This document shows, one piece after another, positions 8,341 through 16,313 of a stretch of DNA of 64,000 nucleotides. Position 1 is the stretch's first letter. Every line of letters starts with the position of its first letter. Both the position numbers and the translations under genes were made by a program. The notes under the pieces were generated by a model that was not told the DNA's origin, ran no database searches, and saw only the letters and a program-made list of their open reading frames with translations. This DNA is from Neobacillus bataviensis LMG 21833. Lineage in GTDB: Bacteria > Bacillota > Bacilli > Bacillales > Cytobacillaceae. The stretch covers positions 1 to 64,000 of the forward strand of contig NZ_AJLS01000063.1 of NCBI RefSeq assembly GCF_000307875.1. The letters are read 5' to 3'.

Positions 8341-9531
8341 TCAATCAATAATTCCCATTCGTATCGCTTTGACAACTACTTCCGTTCTATTTTGCGCATT
8401 AAGCCTTTTCATTATATTTGATATGTAATCCCTGACCGTAAATTCACTTAAATAAAGCTTTAATGCCGCTTCTGCAGTTGAAGCACCATCCGCTAAAAGC
8501 TTAATAATTTCCATTTCTCTTGGTGACAAAGTGATGGAATCTCTTTCTGGCAGTTCTTGCTTTTTAATATCTGCTTCGATAAACTTTGACAACAATTCTC
8601 CGGAACTTTGTCCAAATTTCATCAGCGCAGGAAACAAACTTGTATCCGCAGTAAAGAGGTTTCCGGGACCTTGATCTAAAACGACCCCTCCAATTATTTT
8701 TCCTTCCTCCGGAACATAAATGGGAACAATAATTAACGAAGTAAGTTCAAATTTCCTCACATACTTTTCCGGAAGATCATGTTCTGCACAGGGTATAAAA
8801 ATTGGCTGGAAATTTTTCATTTCATGGCCCTGTGATTTTAATTTTACAAGGCTGTCATTCAGCACTGGGATATTGGTGATCTTTTCTGCGATTGCTTGAA
8901 TCTCCTCCGTATTTAAATGATGGCCAAATAAACCAACCCCTACACTTTCCTCATTGGTAAACTTAAAAAGAGCGCACCGTTCAAAAGGAAGAAAATAACC
9001 AAATCCAAAGCAAATATTTTCTACTGACTCCTTAAAGTTTTGCGAGCGGATGATCCACTCATTAAATAAGATAACAGCATCCTTCCAAATACTATTATTC
9101 TCATTTTTCGATTGAAACAGCATTACTTCGCTGATTTTTGAAAACAAGTAATGGACAGAAGGATGTAATTTTGATGAGTAAGCGATTGTCGATTTTAAAA
9201 CCTTGTGGGCTGCGTTCTCCAACAAATTCAGATGAAAGATTAATGCTTCCGGTTCAGGCTGTCTGTGAAATTGATCGTTCCATTCATCCTGAATCTCATT
9301 TAACATCCGATATATATCAACGGTTCCTTCATTTACTGAACGTAGAAATTTGACTAAAAATTCACTAATAAATTCGAAAACTGAGATTGACTTTTTATTC
9401 GTATTTTTAAGCGATTGGAGCATAAGACTCCATTCTTGTAAAAGATCCTCTTGATAATGACTTAGCATGAAAACAGCATCGTTTAAAAGGTTATCCAAAT
9501 GATGATTTAATGATTTTGACATCCTCCGCAT
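8341..9531 (-). CDS. LuxR-type transcriptional regulator with GAF-like sensor region
   Basis: The 396-residue protein has a helical N-terminal half (1-165), a GAF-like region at about 170-310 (VENICFGFGYFLPFERCALF ... SLIIVPIYVPEEGKIIGGVV), and a LuxR/GerE helix-turn-helix at about 335-396 (LSPREMEIIKLLADGASTAE, then FTVRDYISNIMKRLNAQNR). No receiver domain is present, so it probably responds to a ligand or protein partner and not to phosphorylation. It is divergent from the DUF6230-DUF6114 operon with a 282-base gap containing two palindromes, which makes it the likely regulator of that operon (inference). The start is ATG 9531 with AAAGGG close by. Confidence 0.85.
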   Translation of the reverse strand: MRRMSKSLNHHLDNLLNDAVFMLSHYQEDLLQEWSLMLQSLKNTNKKSISVFEFISEFLVKFLRSVNEGTVDIYRMLNEIQDEWNDQFHRQPEPEALIFHLNLLENAAHKVLKSTIAYSSKLHPSVHYLFSKISEVMLFQSKNENNSIWKDAVILFNEWIIRSQNFKESVENICFGFGYFLPFERCALFKFTNEESVGVGLFGHHLNTEEIQAIAEKITNIPVLNDSLVKLKSQGHEMKNFQPIFIPCAEHDLPEKYVRKFELTSLIIVPIYVPEEGKIIGGVVLDQGPGNLFTADTSLFPALMKFGQSSGELLSKFIEADIKKQELPERDSITLSPREMEIIKLLADGASTAEAALKLYLSEFTVRDYISNIMKRLNAQNRTEVVVKAIRMGIID

Positions 9532-9693
9532 ACACCCTTTCTTGTAAATCTAGGCTGTTCATCTTCTTGTATTATAACAGTTTATATTTACTAACATAAT
9601 TCCCCGAAACCTTCCAAAATTCCTGCATATCCTGCATCTTTTTTAATATTTTGTCACCTCAAGCTCTCCATCATTTTTTACTAGGATAAACCT

Positions 9694-9744
9694 CCTACAA
9701 ATGTAGGGATTTCCAGGATGATGGGTTTGTCATAAAATTATGAC
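9694..9744. promoter_or_regulatory. Two palindromes in the regulator / DUF6230 intergenic region
   Basis: CCTACA-AA-TGTAGG lies at 9694-9707 and GTCATAA-AA-TTATGAC at 9729-9744, both perfect two-fold dyads with a 2-base centre. LuxR/GerE-type proteins bind such dyads as dimers, so these are candidate operators for the divergent regulator or for promoter control of the DUF6230 operon. A further inverted pair, GTGAAA...TTTCAC, follows at about 9750-9785. No clear -35/-10 pair was assigned. Confidence 0.5.
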
Positions 9745-9813
9745 GAATGGTGAAAGCATTTACATATTTATTGGAATGATTTCACATTTTCAAATCCAAA
9801 AGGAGGAATGTGT

Positions 9814-10425
9814 ATGAATTTAGCAACAGAAACAGCAATTATTGGAGGTCAGACGGTTAAGAAGAAACTCATCATTGCGTTGGTAGGGGGCTTTTTATTT
9901 TTAGGAGCACTATTAGGTACTTTTGGATTGACAGGTATGGCTGCTGCAATGCCATTAGTGGGTGGGTTTACCGTAAGCTTTGACGAAATGCAAGGTACAG
10001 GATTCAAGCTTTATGGCAGTCTTGCCGATAGTGCCATGCAACAAAACAATCCAGTTGCTGTTAATGAAATTGACAAAGCAACGATTACAAATTTGAAAAT
10101 CTCAAAATCTATACCGTTTTTAAAGATCAACGCGGTCATTACTGCAGAAAAACCAGTTGAGATTACTGGTCTTCAACAAAAAGCAACGATGGTAAGGGGC
10201 GATGCTTCATTTAATAACCTAACCATGGCCGAAAAATATGTCGGAGATCGTGACCTTAGTAAGCCTGAAGTACTTGCAGGGGCAGCTGCAGAACATTTTA
10301 CACAAACTGCTAATTCTATTACCATCAAGAATGGTGTACTTGATACAGTATATCTTTTCCAAAAAACAGTAACTCTTGGGGGTATGAAGGTTTTGTTTGA
10401 ACCAATTCAACAACCGTCTAAATAA
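9814..10425 (+). CDS. DUF6230 family membrane-anchored/exported protein
   Basis: The 203-residue protein has an N-terminal hydrophobic segment (about 17-40) acting as signal or anchor, then a beta-rich extracytoplasmic domain. The pattern GFTVSFDEMQGTGFKLYGS, then NEIDKATITNLKISKSIP and DASFNNLTM, matches DUF6230 proteins, which are mostly described in Streptomyces and have sometimes been mislabelled as cholesterol esterases; no esterase motif is present. ATG 9814, 7 bases after AGGAGG, is preferred to ATG 9808. It is the first gene of a three-gene unit with a DUF6114 protein, as in Actinobacteria. Function unknown. Confidence 0.8.
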   Translation: MNLATETAIIGGQTVKKKLIIALVGGFLFLGALLGTFGLTGMAAAMPLVGGFTVSFDEMQGTGFKLYGSLADSAMQQNNPVAVNEIDKATITNLKISKSIPFLKINAVITAEKPVEITGLQQKATMVRGDASFNNLTMAEKYVGDRDLSKPEVLAGAAAEHFTQTANSITIKNGVLDTVYLFQKTVTLGGMKVLFEPIQQPSK

Positions 10426-10464
10426 TATTGACATCGGGGAATTAACAGGTAAGGGATGATATGA

Positions 10465-10905
10465 ATGAGCTCTAGATATTCAAAACGTAATAAGTTTAAG
10501 AATTGGAGAGCAAGGCGCCCTTTTTGGGGGGCGACCTTGTCAATATTATCTGGAATAATCATTTTAATTGTGCCTGCGCAGCTTTACGAAATTGCGGCTG
10601 CACCAGGGAGTATGATTGTTATTGGCCTTTTATTAGGAGGGTTAACCCTTCTAATGGGTGTCCTAGGATATTTCATGCCGAAACTTTCTACCCTGCTTGG
10701 AATAGTGGGAATTTTCGCTTCTGTTTTATCGATTATGGGAGCATTAGGCGGTTTCTTAATCGGAACAATTCTAGGAATTGTTGGCGGGGCAATGATGATT
10801 GCTTGGAAACCCATAATGGCTCCTGCAGATACTCAAGATGATTCAAATAAAACCCGTATAGCAGAAATAGAGGTTGCATCAAGCAAAGAAACAATATCCG
10901 AATAA
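10465..10905 (+). CDS. DUF6114 family four-helix membrane protein
   Basis: The 146-residue protein starts with a basic segment (KRNKFKNWRARRPFWGATLS) and has about four membrane segments (residues ~22-38, 45-68, 72-90, 93-112), then a soluble acidic tail. The RRPFWG motif and the GGFLIGTILGIVGGAMMIAW segment agree with DUF6114 proteins, which in Actinobacteria sit next to DUF6230 genes. A ribosome site (AAGGGATGAT) precedes the start. The conserved pairing suggests a membrane complex with the exported neighbour proteins (inference). No enzymatic motif is visible. Confidence 0.8.
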   Translation: MSSRYSKRNKFKNWRARRPFWGATLSILSGIIILIVPAQLYEIAAAPGSMIVIGLLLGGLTLLMGVLGYFMPKLSTLLGIVGIFASVLSIMGALGGFLIGTILGIVGGAMMIAWKPIMAPADTQDDSNKTRIAEIEVASSKETISE

Positions 10906-10943
10906 TAATGGCAGTTTATTTGTTACAGAAAACGGTGATAGAT

Positions 10944-11642
10944 TTGAAGCAGAGAAGAAAACTTTTCAGAATTGGACTCATATTTATTATTGCAATGAGC
11001 GGGTTTTTAATCCCAACGAATCATAGTTCTGCAGTTGAATCTATATTAATAGGCTTTGTTATTGAAGCTGATCAATTAGAGGGCACTATTAAAGGCACTA
11101 ATCTAATAAATGGGGAAACAGCTGATCAACCAAGTCGCCCCATGCTTGAACTAAAATTTGAACATACAACGGTTAAAGGATTAAAGATTAAAAAGTTAGT
11201 AAAGACTCCAAATGGGATTGTCACGAATATTATTAGTTCTGGTGATACAGTCCTATTTAATAACTTGTCCTTATCTGTTACAAATCCGGGTGAATTTGAG
11301 ACTTACACCCCAGCTAGTGGTAATATTGGTCTAAAAAATGTTAAACTCCTTGCACACCTTGTGACAAGTGACCACTCGATTCTTCCAAAATTTAATTTAA
11401 GTTTTGAAGAGGGCGGTAAAGTTGAATTAGAACCAATGAATGAAACAGTGCTAAAAATGGTTAAATCCAATATTGAAACTATACTAATATCACAGGCTAA
11501 TCAAGCAAGTATTGATCCCCAAGGGGGGCAAGACCAAAATCTTGCAAAAGACAATACCTCTGAACCAAGTGTTTCTGAAGAAAGTGATGCAAATCCGATT
11601 TCAGAAGATCCTCAACCCATAAAAACAATCGATGCTGACTGA
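10944..11642 (+). CDS. Secreted DUF6230-like protein with acidic tail
   Basis: Started at TTG 10944, which follows GGTGAT, the protein has a standard signal peptide (KQRRK, hydrophobic stretch, SSAVES) and 232 residues; ATG 10908 is also in frame but has no ribosome site. The mature domain shares the layout of the DUF6230 protein two genes upstream: an EADQLEGT / DEMQGT motif, TVKGLKIKKLVKTP against ATITNLKISKSIP, and TVLFNNLSLSV against ASFNNLTM. It looks like a diverged paralog. The tail from about residue 190 is Gln/Ser/Glu-rich and disordered. It is the last gene of the module and ends inside a terminator. Confidence 0.7.
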   Translation: MKQRRKLFRIGLIFIIAMSGFLIPTNHSSAVESILIGFVIEADQLEGTIKGTNLINGETADQPSRPMLELKFEHTTVKGLKIKKLVKTPNGIVTNIISSGDTVLFNNLSLSVTNPGEFETYTPASGNIGLKNVKLLAHLVTSDHSILPKFNLSFEEGGKVELEPMNETVLKMVKSNIETILISQANQASIDPQGGQDQNLAKDNTSEPSVSEESDANPISEDPQPIKTIDAD

Positions 11643-11659
11643 ATAGCATCGATTGTTTT
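11622..11659 (+). terminator. Terminator of the DUF6230/DUF6114 operon
   Basis: A 14-bp stem (AAACAATCGATGCT / AGCATCGATTGTTT) overlaps the last codons of the gene and ends in TTTTC, a good intrinsic terminator. Confidence 0.88.
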
Positions 11660-11690
11660 CTATTAGTCTTTCAAAAGGTTCAATATATAA

Positions 11691-11730
11691 AAAACCACAA
11701 TCTTTTATTTTGTAAAAAGATTGTGGTTTT
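11691..11730 (-). terminator. Second terminator, downstream of phaP
   Basis: A 16-bp stem, AAAACCACAATCTTTT with its complement, has A- and T-rich ends. It lies between the convergent DUF6230-like gene and phaP (63 bases after the phaP stop) and can act in both directions. Confidence 0.82.
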
Positions 11731-11793
11731 AGCTTTTGTTAAGGATTCTGTTGTCAGTCAATGCTGTTAATTCCCCTTAATTATTTAGTAAAC

Positions 11794-12381
11794 TTACGGA
11801 GTTTTGACAAGTTCTTTAAAACTGTTCTTGCCGCGTTCTACAAGATTTAAATGAGTATTTCTTGCTTTCTTCACATATTCCTTCCGAACAGCAAGCCATG
11901 CATTTCTACGGTCACGCGCATAGGATACGTTTGATTCCGCATTTTTTTCGAAATTATCTTCCAACTGTTCAACGATATGGAAAATAGATCGAACTGGGGT
12001 TAGCGCTAATTTCTCTAATTGACCTGTAACCTCTTTCAGTTGGTTCTTTAATTCTTCTCGGTCATTTACAGGGGCATCTTCTTCTTTACCTGTATTAATT
12101 TGATGCATCAGTTCTGATACCATATCCTTGTTTGTTTTTTTCGTCTGCTCATATAAATTGGCAAAGGATTTACGGTATTGTTTATTGAACTTGATGACCT
12201 CCCTAACCGCATTAATATAGGTATCTTCACGGTTTTCCCGTAGCTGCTCAGCACGTTCGCGTGATTGCTCATACTGATCCCATAATGTGGTAACAAATGA
12301 TCCTACAACGATCGGTTCCTCTGCTGTTGGAATGACTTTTTCATCCGCAGTAAAAACCGTTTCACTTTTCTTCTGTGCCAT
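11794..12381 (-). CDS. phaP: PHA granule-associated phasin PhaP-like
   Basis: The 195-residue protein is hydrophilic and helical with no signal peptide. Segments such as VTTLWDQYEQSRERAEQLRE and SYARDRRNAWLAVRKEYVKK look like amphipathic helices that could coat polyhydroxyalkanoate granules. The call rests mainly on context: it directly follows and overlaps the phaQ-type regulator gene, as phaP does in B. megaterium, and lies beside phaC/phaR. A strong GGAGGA site in the end of phaQ precedes the start. Phasins limit granule coalescence and are made when PHA accumulates. Residues 97-105 are acidic and variable. Confidence 0.72.
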   Translation of the reverse strand: MAQKKSETVFTADEKVIPTAEEPIVVGSFVTTLWDQYEQSRERAEQLRENREDTYINAVREVIKFNKQYRKSFANLYEQTKKTNKDMVSELMHQINTGKEEDAPVNDREELKNQLKEVTGQLEKLALTPVRSIFHIVEQLEDNFEKNAESNVSYARDRRNAWLAVRKEYVKKARNTHLNLVERGKNSFKELVKTP

Positions 12382-12799
12382 CGTCCTTCCTCCTCCTACT
12401 ATTATTTACTTTCTCTATTGGATCCCTCTTTTGAAAAGATGGAATATAGAGCTCAAGAAAACTGGAATACATCTTGAAGAATTGGTCTAGGATGGATTGA
12501 TAGGTTTCTAGTTGATTGGCATAGCCCTTTAAATATGTAACACCCGCTTTTGTAATGGAATACCTTCTTTTGGCTGGCCCGCTTCCTGTTGTATCCCATT
12601 CCGATGAAACAAGTTCATCCTTTTCCAACTGTCTTAACATTCTATATAAGTTCCCTTGATCAAGGGTCTTAAATCCGAATGTCTCCAACCTTTGGCTTAG
12701 TTCATACCCGTGAAGAGAAACTTTGCTCAGAAGCAATAAAATAAATGGCAGTACAAAATTTTTTGATGGATTGACTGATTGATTATCTTTGTTTACCAT
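12362..12799 (-). CDS. phaQ: PHA-responsive PadR-family repressor PhaQ
   Basis: The 145-residue protein has a PadR winged helix at about 15-95 (LPFILLLLSKVSLHGYELSQ, then DQGNLYRMLRQLEKDELVSS and RRYSITKAGVTYL) and a helical C-terminus for dimerisation. PhaQ of B. megaterium represses phaQ and phaP and is released when PHA polymer is present; this gene has the same place upstream of phaP, overlapping it by 20 bases. Its sigma-A promoter carries a dyad over the -10 box, consistent with self-repression. A clear ribosome site, GAGGTGAT, lies 6 bases before the start. Confidence 0.87.
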   Translation of the reverse strand: MVNKDNQSVNPSKNFVLPFILLLLSKVSLHGYELSQRLETFGFKTLDQGNLYRMLRQLEKDELVSSEWDTTGSGPAKRRYSITKAGVTYLKGYANQLETYQSILDQFFKMYSSFLELYIPSFQKRDPIEKVNNSRRRKDDGTEEK

Positions 12800-12819
12800 A
12801 TCTTTATCACCTCACCTAC

Positions 12820-12853
12820 ATGTATTTTACATCTATGAGTTATATTATGTCAA
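12820..12853 (-). promoter_or_regulatory. phaQ promoter with dyad operator over the -10 box
   Basis: On the minus strand TTGACA (12853-12848), an 18-base spacer and TAAAAT (12829-12824) form a good sigma-A promoter. The -10 box is inside the dyad ATGTAAAATACAT (12832-12820), of form ATGT-N5-ACAT. This is the expected place for a PhaQ autorepression site. The divergent hydrolase gene may have its own promoter at TTTACA, 16 bases, TATAAA, around 12890-12917. Confidence 0.72.
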
Positions 12854-12946
12854 TGCGTAAAATAAATATATGTATCATTAGAATTTATATGTTTACAATT
12901 CGGTGAACATGGTTATAAACTGTATAAAATGAAAAGGTGGTGTAAA

Positions 12947-13729
12947 ATGGAAAAAGCGAGAATCAGCAAATTAGGTGTACCTTATTTGCATTTAGGAAAA
13001 GGGGAACCACTGGTACTCATCCACGGGTTAGGTGAAGTGAAAGAAGGATGGCGTAACCAATTTGAATTAGCCGACCAATTTGAGCTAATTATTCCTGATT
13101 TACGCGGTCATGGGGAATGTACAAAAACGGAGGGTATTTCCATTCCAAACTTTGCCGCAGACTTAATTGAATTATTGAAGGAGTTAAATATTGAAAACGC
13201 CCACATTCTAGGTCTGTCAATGGGCGGTGCCGTTGCACAGGAAATCTACCGTCAAGCTCCACACCTCTGCCGTTCACTCATGTTTGTTAGTACATTCCAT
13301 TTTTTCCCGAAGAAGCTAAGAAGTTGGTTATTTAAGAATCGCAAAGAAAAGTTTGAGGCCGTTACGGCAGCAGGAAAACAAGAGGAATTTCTTGGTCGGA
13401 TGGCATTGTATTCCTGGAGTAAGGAAACAAGGGAATTATTTCGTCATTTCTTTCGGCCAAAGCAGCAAATTTTTCTTGAATCCTTGAAAAATTGCCTTGA
13501 AGTCAATAACCGAACCTTATTACCAAAGATCAATGTCCCTACGCTAATCATTGGGGGACAATATGACTCTGTTTTACCAGTTTGGATTCAGGCATCCATG
13601 CACAAGTTGATTCCACATTCTGAATTTATTATTATGAGGAATACCGGTCATCTTGCCAAATTGGAAGCAAAAGACCGGTTTAACCGCCTCTTAAGAAGGT
13701 TCCTCAATCAACAAAAAACAGCTGTATAA
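12947..13729 (+). CDS. Alpha/beta hydrolase of PHA locus 1 (possible PHA depolymerase)
   Basis: The 260-residue protein is an alpha/beta hydrolase. It has the oxyanion segment LIHGLGE (24-30), the nucleophile elbow GLSMGG with Ser91, Asp207 in GGQYDSVLPV and His235 in NTGHLAKLE. ATG 12947 is chosen over ATG 12929 because AAGGTGGTG lies 7 bases before it. It diverges from phaQ and converges on phaC. Its closest relative in the window is the hydrolase at 35332-36111, which has the same place in the second PHA locus. Intracellular PHA depolymerases of bacilli have this fold and a Ser elbow, so PhaZ-like or oligomer hydrolase activity is a reasonable but unproven guess. Confidence 0.82.
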   Translation: MEKARISKLGVPYLHLGKGEPLVLIHGLGEVKEGWRNQFELADQFELIIPDLRGHGECTKTEGISIPNFAADLIELLKELNIENAHILGLSMGGAVAQEIYRQAPHLCRSLMFVSTFHFFPKKLRSWLFKNRKEKFEAVTAAGKQEEFLGRMALYSWSKETRELFRHFFRPKQQIFLESLKNCLEVNNRTLLPKINVPTLIIGGQYDSVLPVWIQASMHKLIPHSEFIIMRNTGHLAKLEAKDRFNRLLRRFLNQQKTAV

Positions 13730-13738
13730 TCTATGATA

Positions 13739-13774
13739 AACGGGAAGAATCAGACCCCTACCCATCTTCCCGTT
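13739..13774. terminator. Bidirectional terminator between hydrolase and phaC
   Basis: A 10-bp stem (AACGGGAAGA / TCTTCCCGTT) with a 16-base loop lies between two convergent genes. Flanking T-runs are modest, so strength is uncertain. Confidence 0.65.
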
Positions 13775-13799
13775 AATCATTTATTCTGGTTCCTCTTAA

Positions 13800-14885
13800 T
13801 TATACAGGTTCTTTTTCGGCATCAAGTGAACGTGATGAAAGCCATTTGTCCCAAATTTCAGCGAACACTCCCGTCAATGCCAGTGATACATGTCCCCCTT
13901 CATAAACCTCATAAGTCTTATCTTCACTTGAGACTAGATCCATAACTGGCAGGCTTTGCTTATCTAACACAAGTGTATCGCGTGAACAAGAGAAAACAAA
14001 AAGTGGGCATGTAATATTCTTTAAATCTACTTTCCTGCCACCAATCATCAAATCACCTTTTAAGAGTTTATTATCCTTATAGAGATCATTAAACATCTGC
14101 TTAAATGCAGCACCTGTAAATGAAGCTGTGTCTTTTGTCCATTTGTCCATGCGGCGCCATTTTTCTACATATTCCTCGTCATGCGCACGGGTGATAAGAT
14201 TGATTTTAGGGCTTCCATAAACGGGTGATAACACCCTAAACATTAAATAGAGAAATTCGGATGGAATGGTTTCATGCGCATCCGTAAATTGATCAAAACT
14301 CAGAGAACCCTTTTGAAGACCTTCGAGCCACTTATCAGGGACAATTCCTATACTAAAATCAATTGGAACAGCAGCAAGAGTTAAATTCCTTATTGGTAAT
14401 TTCGTAATAGATGCCAGGATGGCTGCAATCGTTCCGCCTAAACAATATCCTGCAAGAGAAATTTCCTTTGCACCTGAATGTCTTAGTGCTCGTTTAAGGG
14501 CATTCTCCATATAATCAATAATATAATTATCGAGAGTAATATCACTATCTTCAAGACCTGGTGAACCCCAATCCAACAAGTAGACATCATAGCCGCGCTC
14601 TGTCAGCCCCCCGACAACACTGCTTCCTTCTCCTACATCAAGAATGTATACCTTGTTTAAAAGAGAATAAACTAGAAAAATTGGCACATCATGTTTTTTA
14701 TCTTTCGCAGGATGATACCATAAAGTTGTCTTATTTTTCTTCCAGATACGTTGCCGTGGTGTGGGGACAATCTCCGGTTTGTGCTCAGTCATTATTTTAT
14801 AAAGATTGTTCCACCGTTTTGTTTCTTTTTCTATGTTTAATAATGGAAAAAAGTTTGTTCCTAAAACTTTAGTGCTCATTTTCAT
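13800..14885 (-). CDS. phaC: Class IV-type PHA synthase catalytic subunit, locus 1
   Basis: The 361-residue enzyme polymerises (R)-3-hydroxyacyl-CoA into PHA and works with PhaR in class IV systems. The lipase-like box is GYCLGG with catalytic Cys148; Asp303 (SCSRDTLVLD) and His332 (EGGHVSLALTG) complete the triad. WYHPAKDKKHDVPIFLVYSL and YLLDWGSPGLED are typical of the family, as is the length. It follows phaR by 14 bases with its own GGGAGG site. In the canonical Bacillus cluster phaB lies between phaR and phaC; here it does not. The sequence differs clearly from what I recall of the B. megaterium enzyme, so substrate range may differ. Confidence 0.88.
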   Translation of the reverse strand: MKMSTKVLGTNFFPLLNIEKETKRWNNLYKIMTEHKPEIVPTPRQRIWKKNKTTLWYHPAKDKKHDVPIFLVYSLLNKVYILDVGEGSSVVGGLTERGYDVYLLDWGSPGLEDSDITLDNYIIDYMENALKRALRHSGAKEISLAGYCLGGTIAAILASITKLPIRNLTLAAVPIDFSIGIVPDKWLEGLQKGSLSFDQFTDAHETIPSEFLYLMFRVLSPVYGSPKINLITRAHDEEYVEKWRRMDKWTKDTASFTGAAFKQMFNDLYKDNKLLKGDLMIGGRKVDLKNITCPLFVFSCSRDTLVLDKQSLPVMDLVSSEDKTYEVYEGGHVSLALTGVFAEIWDKWLSSRSLDAEKEPV

Positions 14886-14899
14886 TGCTCCCTCCCTTG

Positions 14900-15442
14900 T
14901 TATTTAGATGTGTTAGTACCGGTGAGCACTAATTCCTTATCTTGTAATTTTTTTGATTCTTTCTTCTGCTGTTCCTTCTCTTTTTTTTCAATAAGATTTT
15001 TCAATGAAGAAAGTTCAGCTTTAACATTTTGCATTTCCGCCATCTCTTGAGATACCTTTTGAAATTCATTCTTCATTTGCATAACAATAGTAACGACCTC
15101 TTCGAACATTCTTACGTTTTCTTTCGAAATTGAGCTAACACTATCTTGTAAATTCCAAATTTGTTCCTCTAATAGATCCATTTTTTCTTCCGCCTGAACT
15201 GATAGCTTTGCGGCATTAGCAACATCTTTTTTAGTGGGGATATTCATTAAAGCTGCAACAAATTCTTGATTTTTCCTCAGCTGCTTCATGTATCGTGAAT
15301 AGGTATTTAATCCAGCACTTGCTGTCCGAACAAATTCTTTATTGTCGGTCAGATTGTATAATACACCGTTTAATTGTTTTTCCCACATTCCACTTAATTG
15401 CTTGAACCCCAACAATGGATCAAAATTTTGTTCATTAGACAT
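14900..15442 (-). CDS. phaR: PhaR-type PHA synthase subunit, locus 1
   Basis: The 180-residue protein begins with DPLLGFKQLSGMWEKQLNGVL, the pattern of class IV PhaR subunits, and has long coiled-coil stretches (about 75-170, including LLEEQIWNLQDSVSS). The tail ends VLTGTNTSK, close to the VLTGTGSGN of the locus-2 PhaR. PhaR is needed for PhaC activity in Bacillus. The frame opens at 15466, but only ATG 15442 has a ribosome site (AAGGGG, 9 bases away). It is 20 bases downstream of the phasin-like gene and upstream of phaC in the same operon. Confidence 0.82.
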   Translation of the reverse strand: MSNEQNFDPLLGFKQLSGMWEKQLNGVLYNLTDNKEFVRTASAGLNTYSRYMKQLRKNQEFVAALMNIPTKKDVANAAKLSVQAEEKMDLLEEQIWNLQDSVSSISKENVRMFEEVVTIVMQMKNEFQKVSQEMAEMQNVKAELSSLKNLIEKKEKEQQKKESKKLQDKELVLTGTNTSK

Positions 15443-15462
15443 GATGCAGCGCCCCTTAATTA

Positions 15463-16197
15463 TCATTTGGTAAGTTCTTCGGTTTTTTCTAAGTATTTAT
15501 TTAATGGGAACATTAACGTTTTAATTTGTCGGGCGAAGAGATTTACAAAGCCCTTCTGATTTTCATATATTAAGCTCCCGGCTTGCTTAACAGTTTTAAT
15601 ATATTGCTCTCTGCCTTTTTTTCGTAATGTAATGTATTGGTCTATCAATTCAAGATACTTATCCATTGACAGATTACTTGCAACCTTTTGACATGGAGTT
15701 ACTAGCATTGCTAATGTCTTTTCTTGAACTTGGTCAATTTTCCCATTTATATCTTCGTAAGACTTAAGCGGGAAAAAATGCTGCAGACTGGTAGTAGACA
15801 TTAAGAATTCCTCTCTAGCGGTCTTTTCCCAAGCAGAGAATTCTTGGTAAAATTGTGCAGCGATTTCGATTGCATTTCCTTGGTTACGCTGTACACTTTC
15901 AGCAAAAAGGTTTGCCTTATTCAAGAAAACCTCATCACGATAATCAGCTCGGCTCGCCCATTCATCTAACTCTCCAAACGCCGTGCACCATAGGATGTCT
16001 AGACTAGAGAGCTGCTCTTCGCTATCGTCTTTTTCTACAGTTTTCTCAACTGCTGAATTGGCCTCTAGTACTGGCACTTCTTCCTTATTTTCGATTGCTT
16101 CATTTACTATATTTGCTTCAGCTGCCGGCGATGCTACATGGGAATCCTTTTCTGCAGCTTTTTCTAATTCTTTTTCATTTTCTTTTTTTCCGGCCAT
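15463..16197 (-). CDS. Phasin-like PHA-locus protein, locus 1
   Basis: The 244-residue protein has a disordered Glu/Ala-rich N-terminus (1-65) and a helical domain at about 70-244. Its paralog at 37863-38483 shares AAREEFL-x-TT-x-x-LQHFFP-x-KSYE, YENQK-x-FVNLFA and the C-terminal MFP...KY...ELTK. These features occur only with the PHA genes here, so it is probably a granule-surface protein or an extra synthase partner. It is not the standard PhaP, which is encoded beside phaQ. A ribosome site (AAAAGGAAG) precedes the start. Function is inferred from context only. Confidence 0.65.
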   Translation of the reverse strand: MAGKKENEKELEKAAEKDSHVASPAAEANIVNEAIENKEEVPVLEANSAVEKTVEKDDSEEQLSSLDILWCTAFGELDEWASRADYRDEVFLNKANLFAESVQRNQGNAIEIAAQFYQEFSAWEKTAREEFLMSTTSLQHFFPLKSYEDINGKIDQVQEKTLAMLVTPCQKVASNLSMDKYLELIDQYITLRKKGREQYIKTVKQAGSLIYENQKGFVNLFARQIKTLMFPLNKYLEKTEELTK

Positions 16198-16313
16198 CTT
16201 TCTCGCTTCCTTTTAAAGAAATTTTATGAATAATTGTTGTGAAGGTTTGTCAATGATGTAGTTTAGTAGAGAAGAATCACTTGTGTTTAATGCTGCTTTT
16301 TCTGGGGTGTGTT

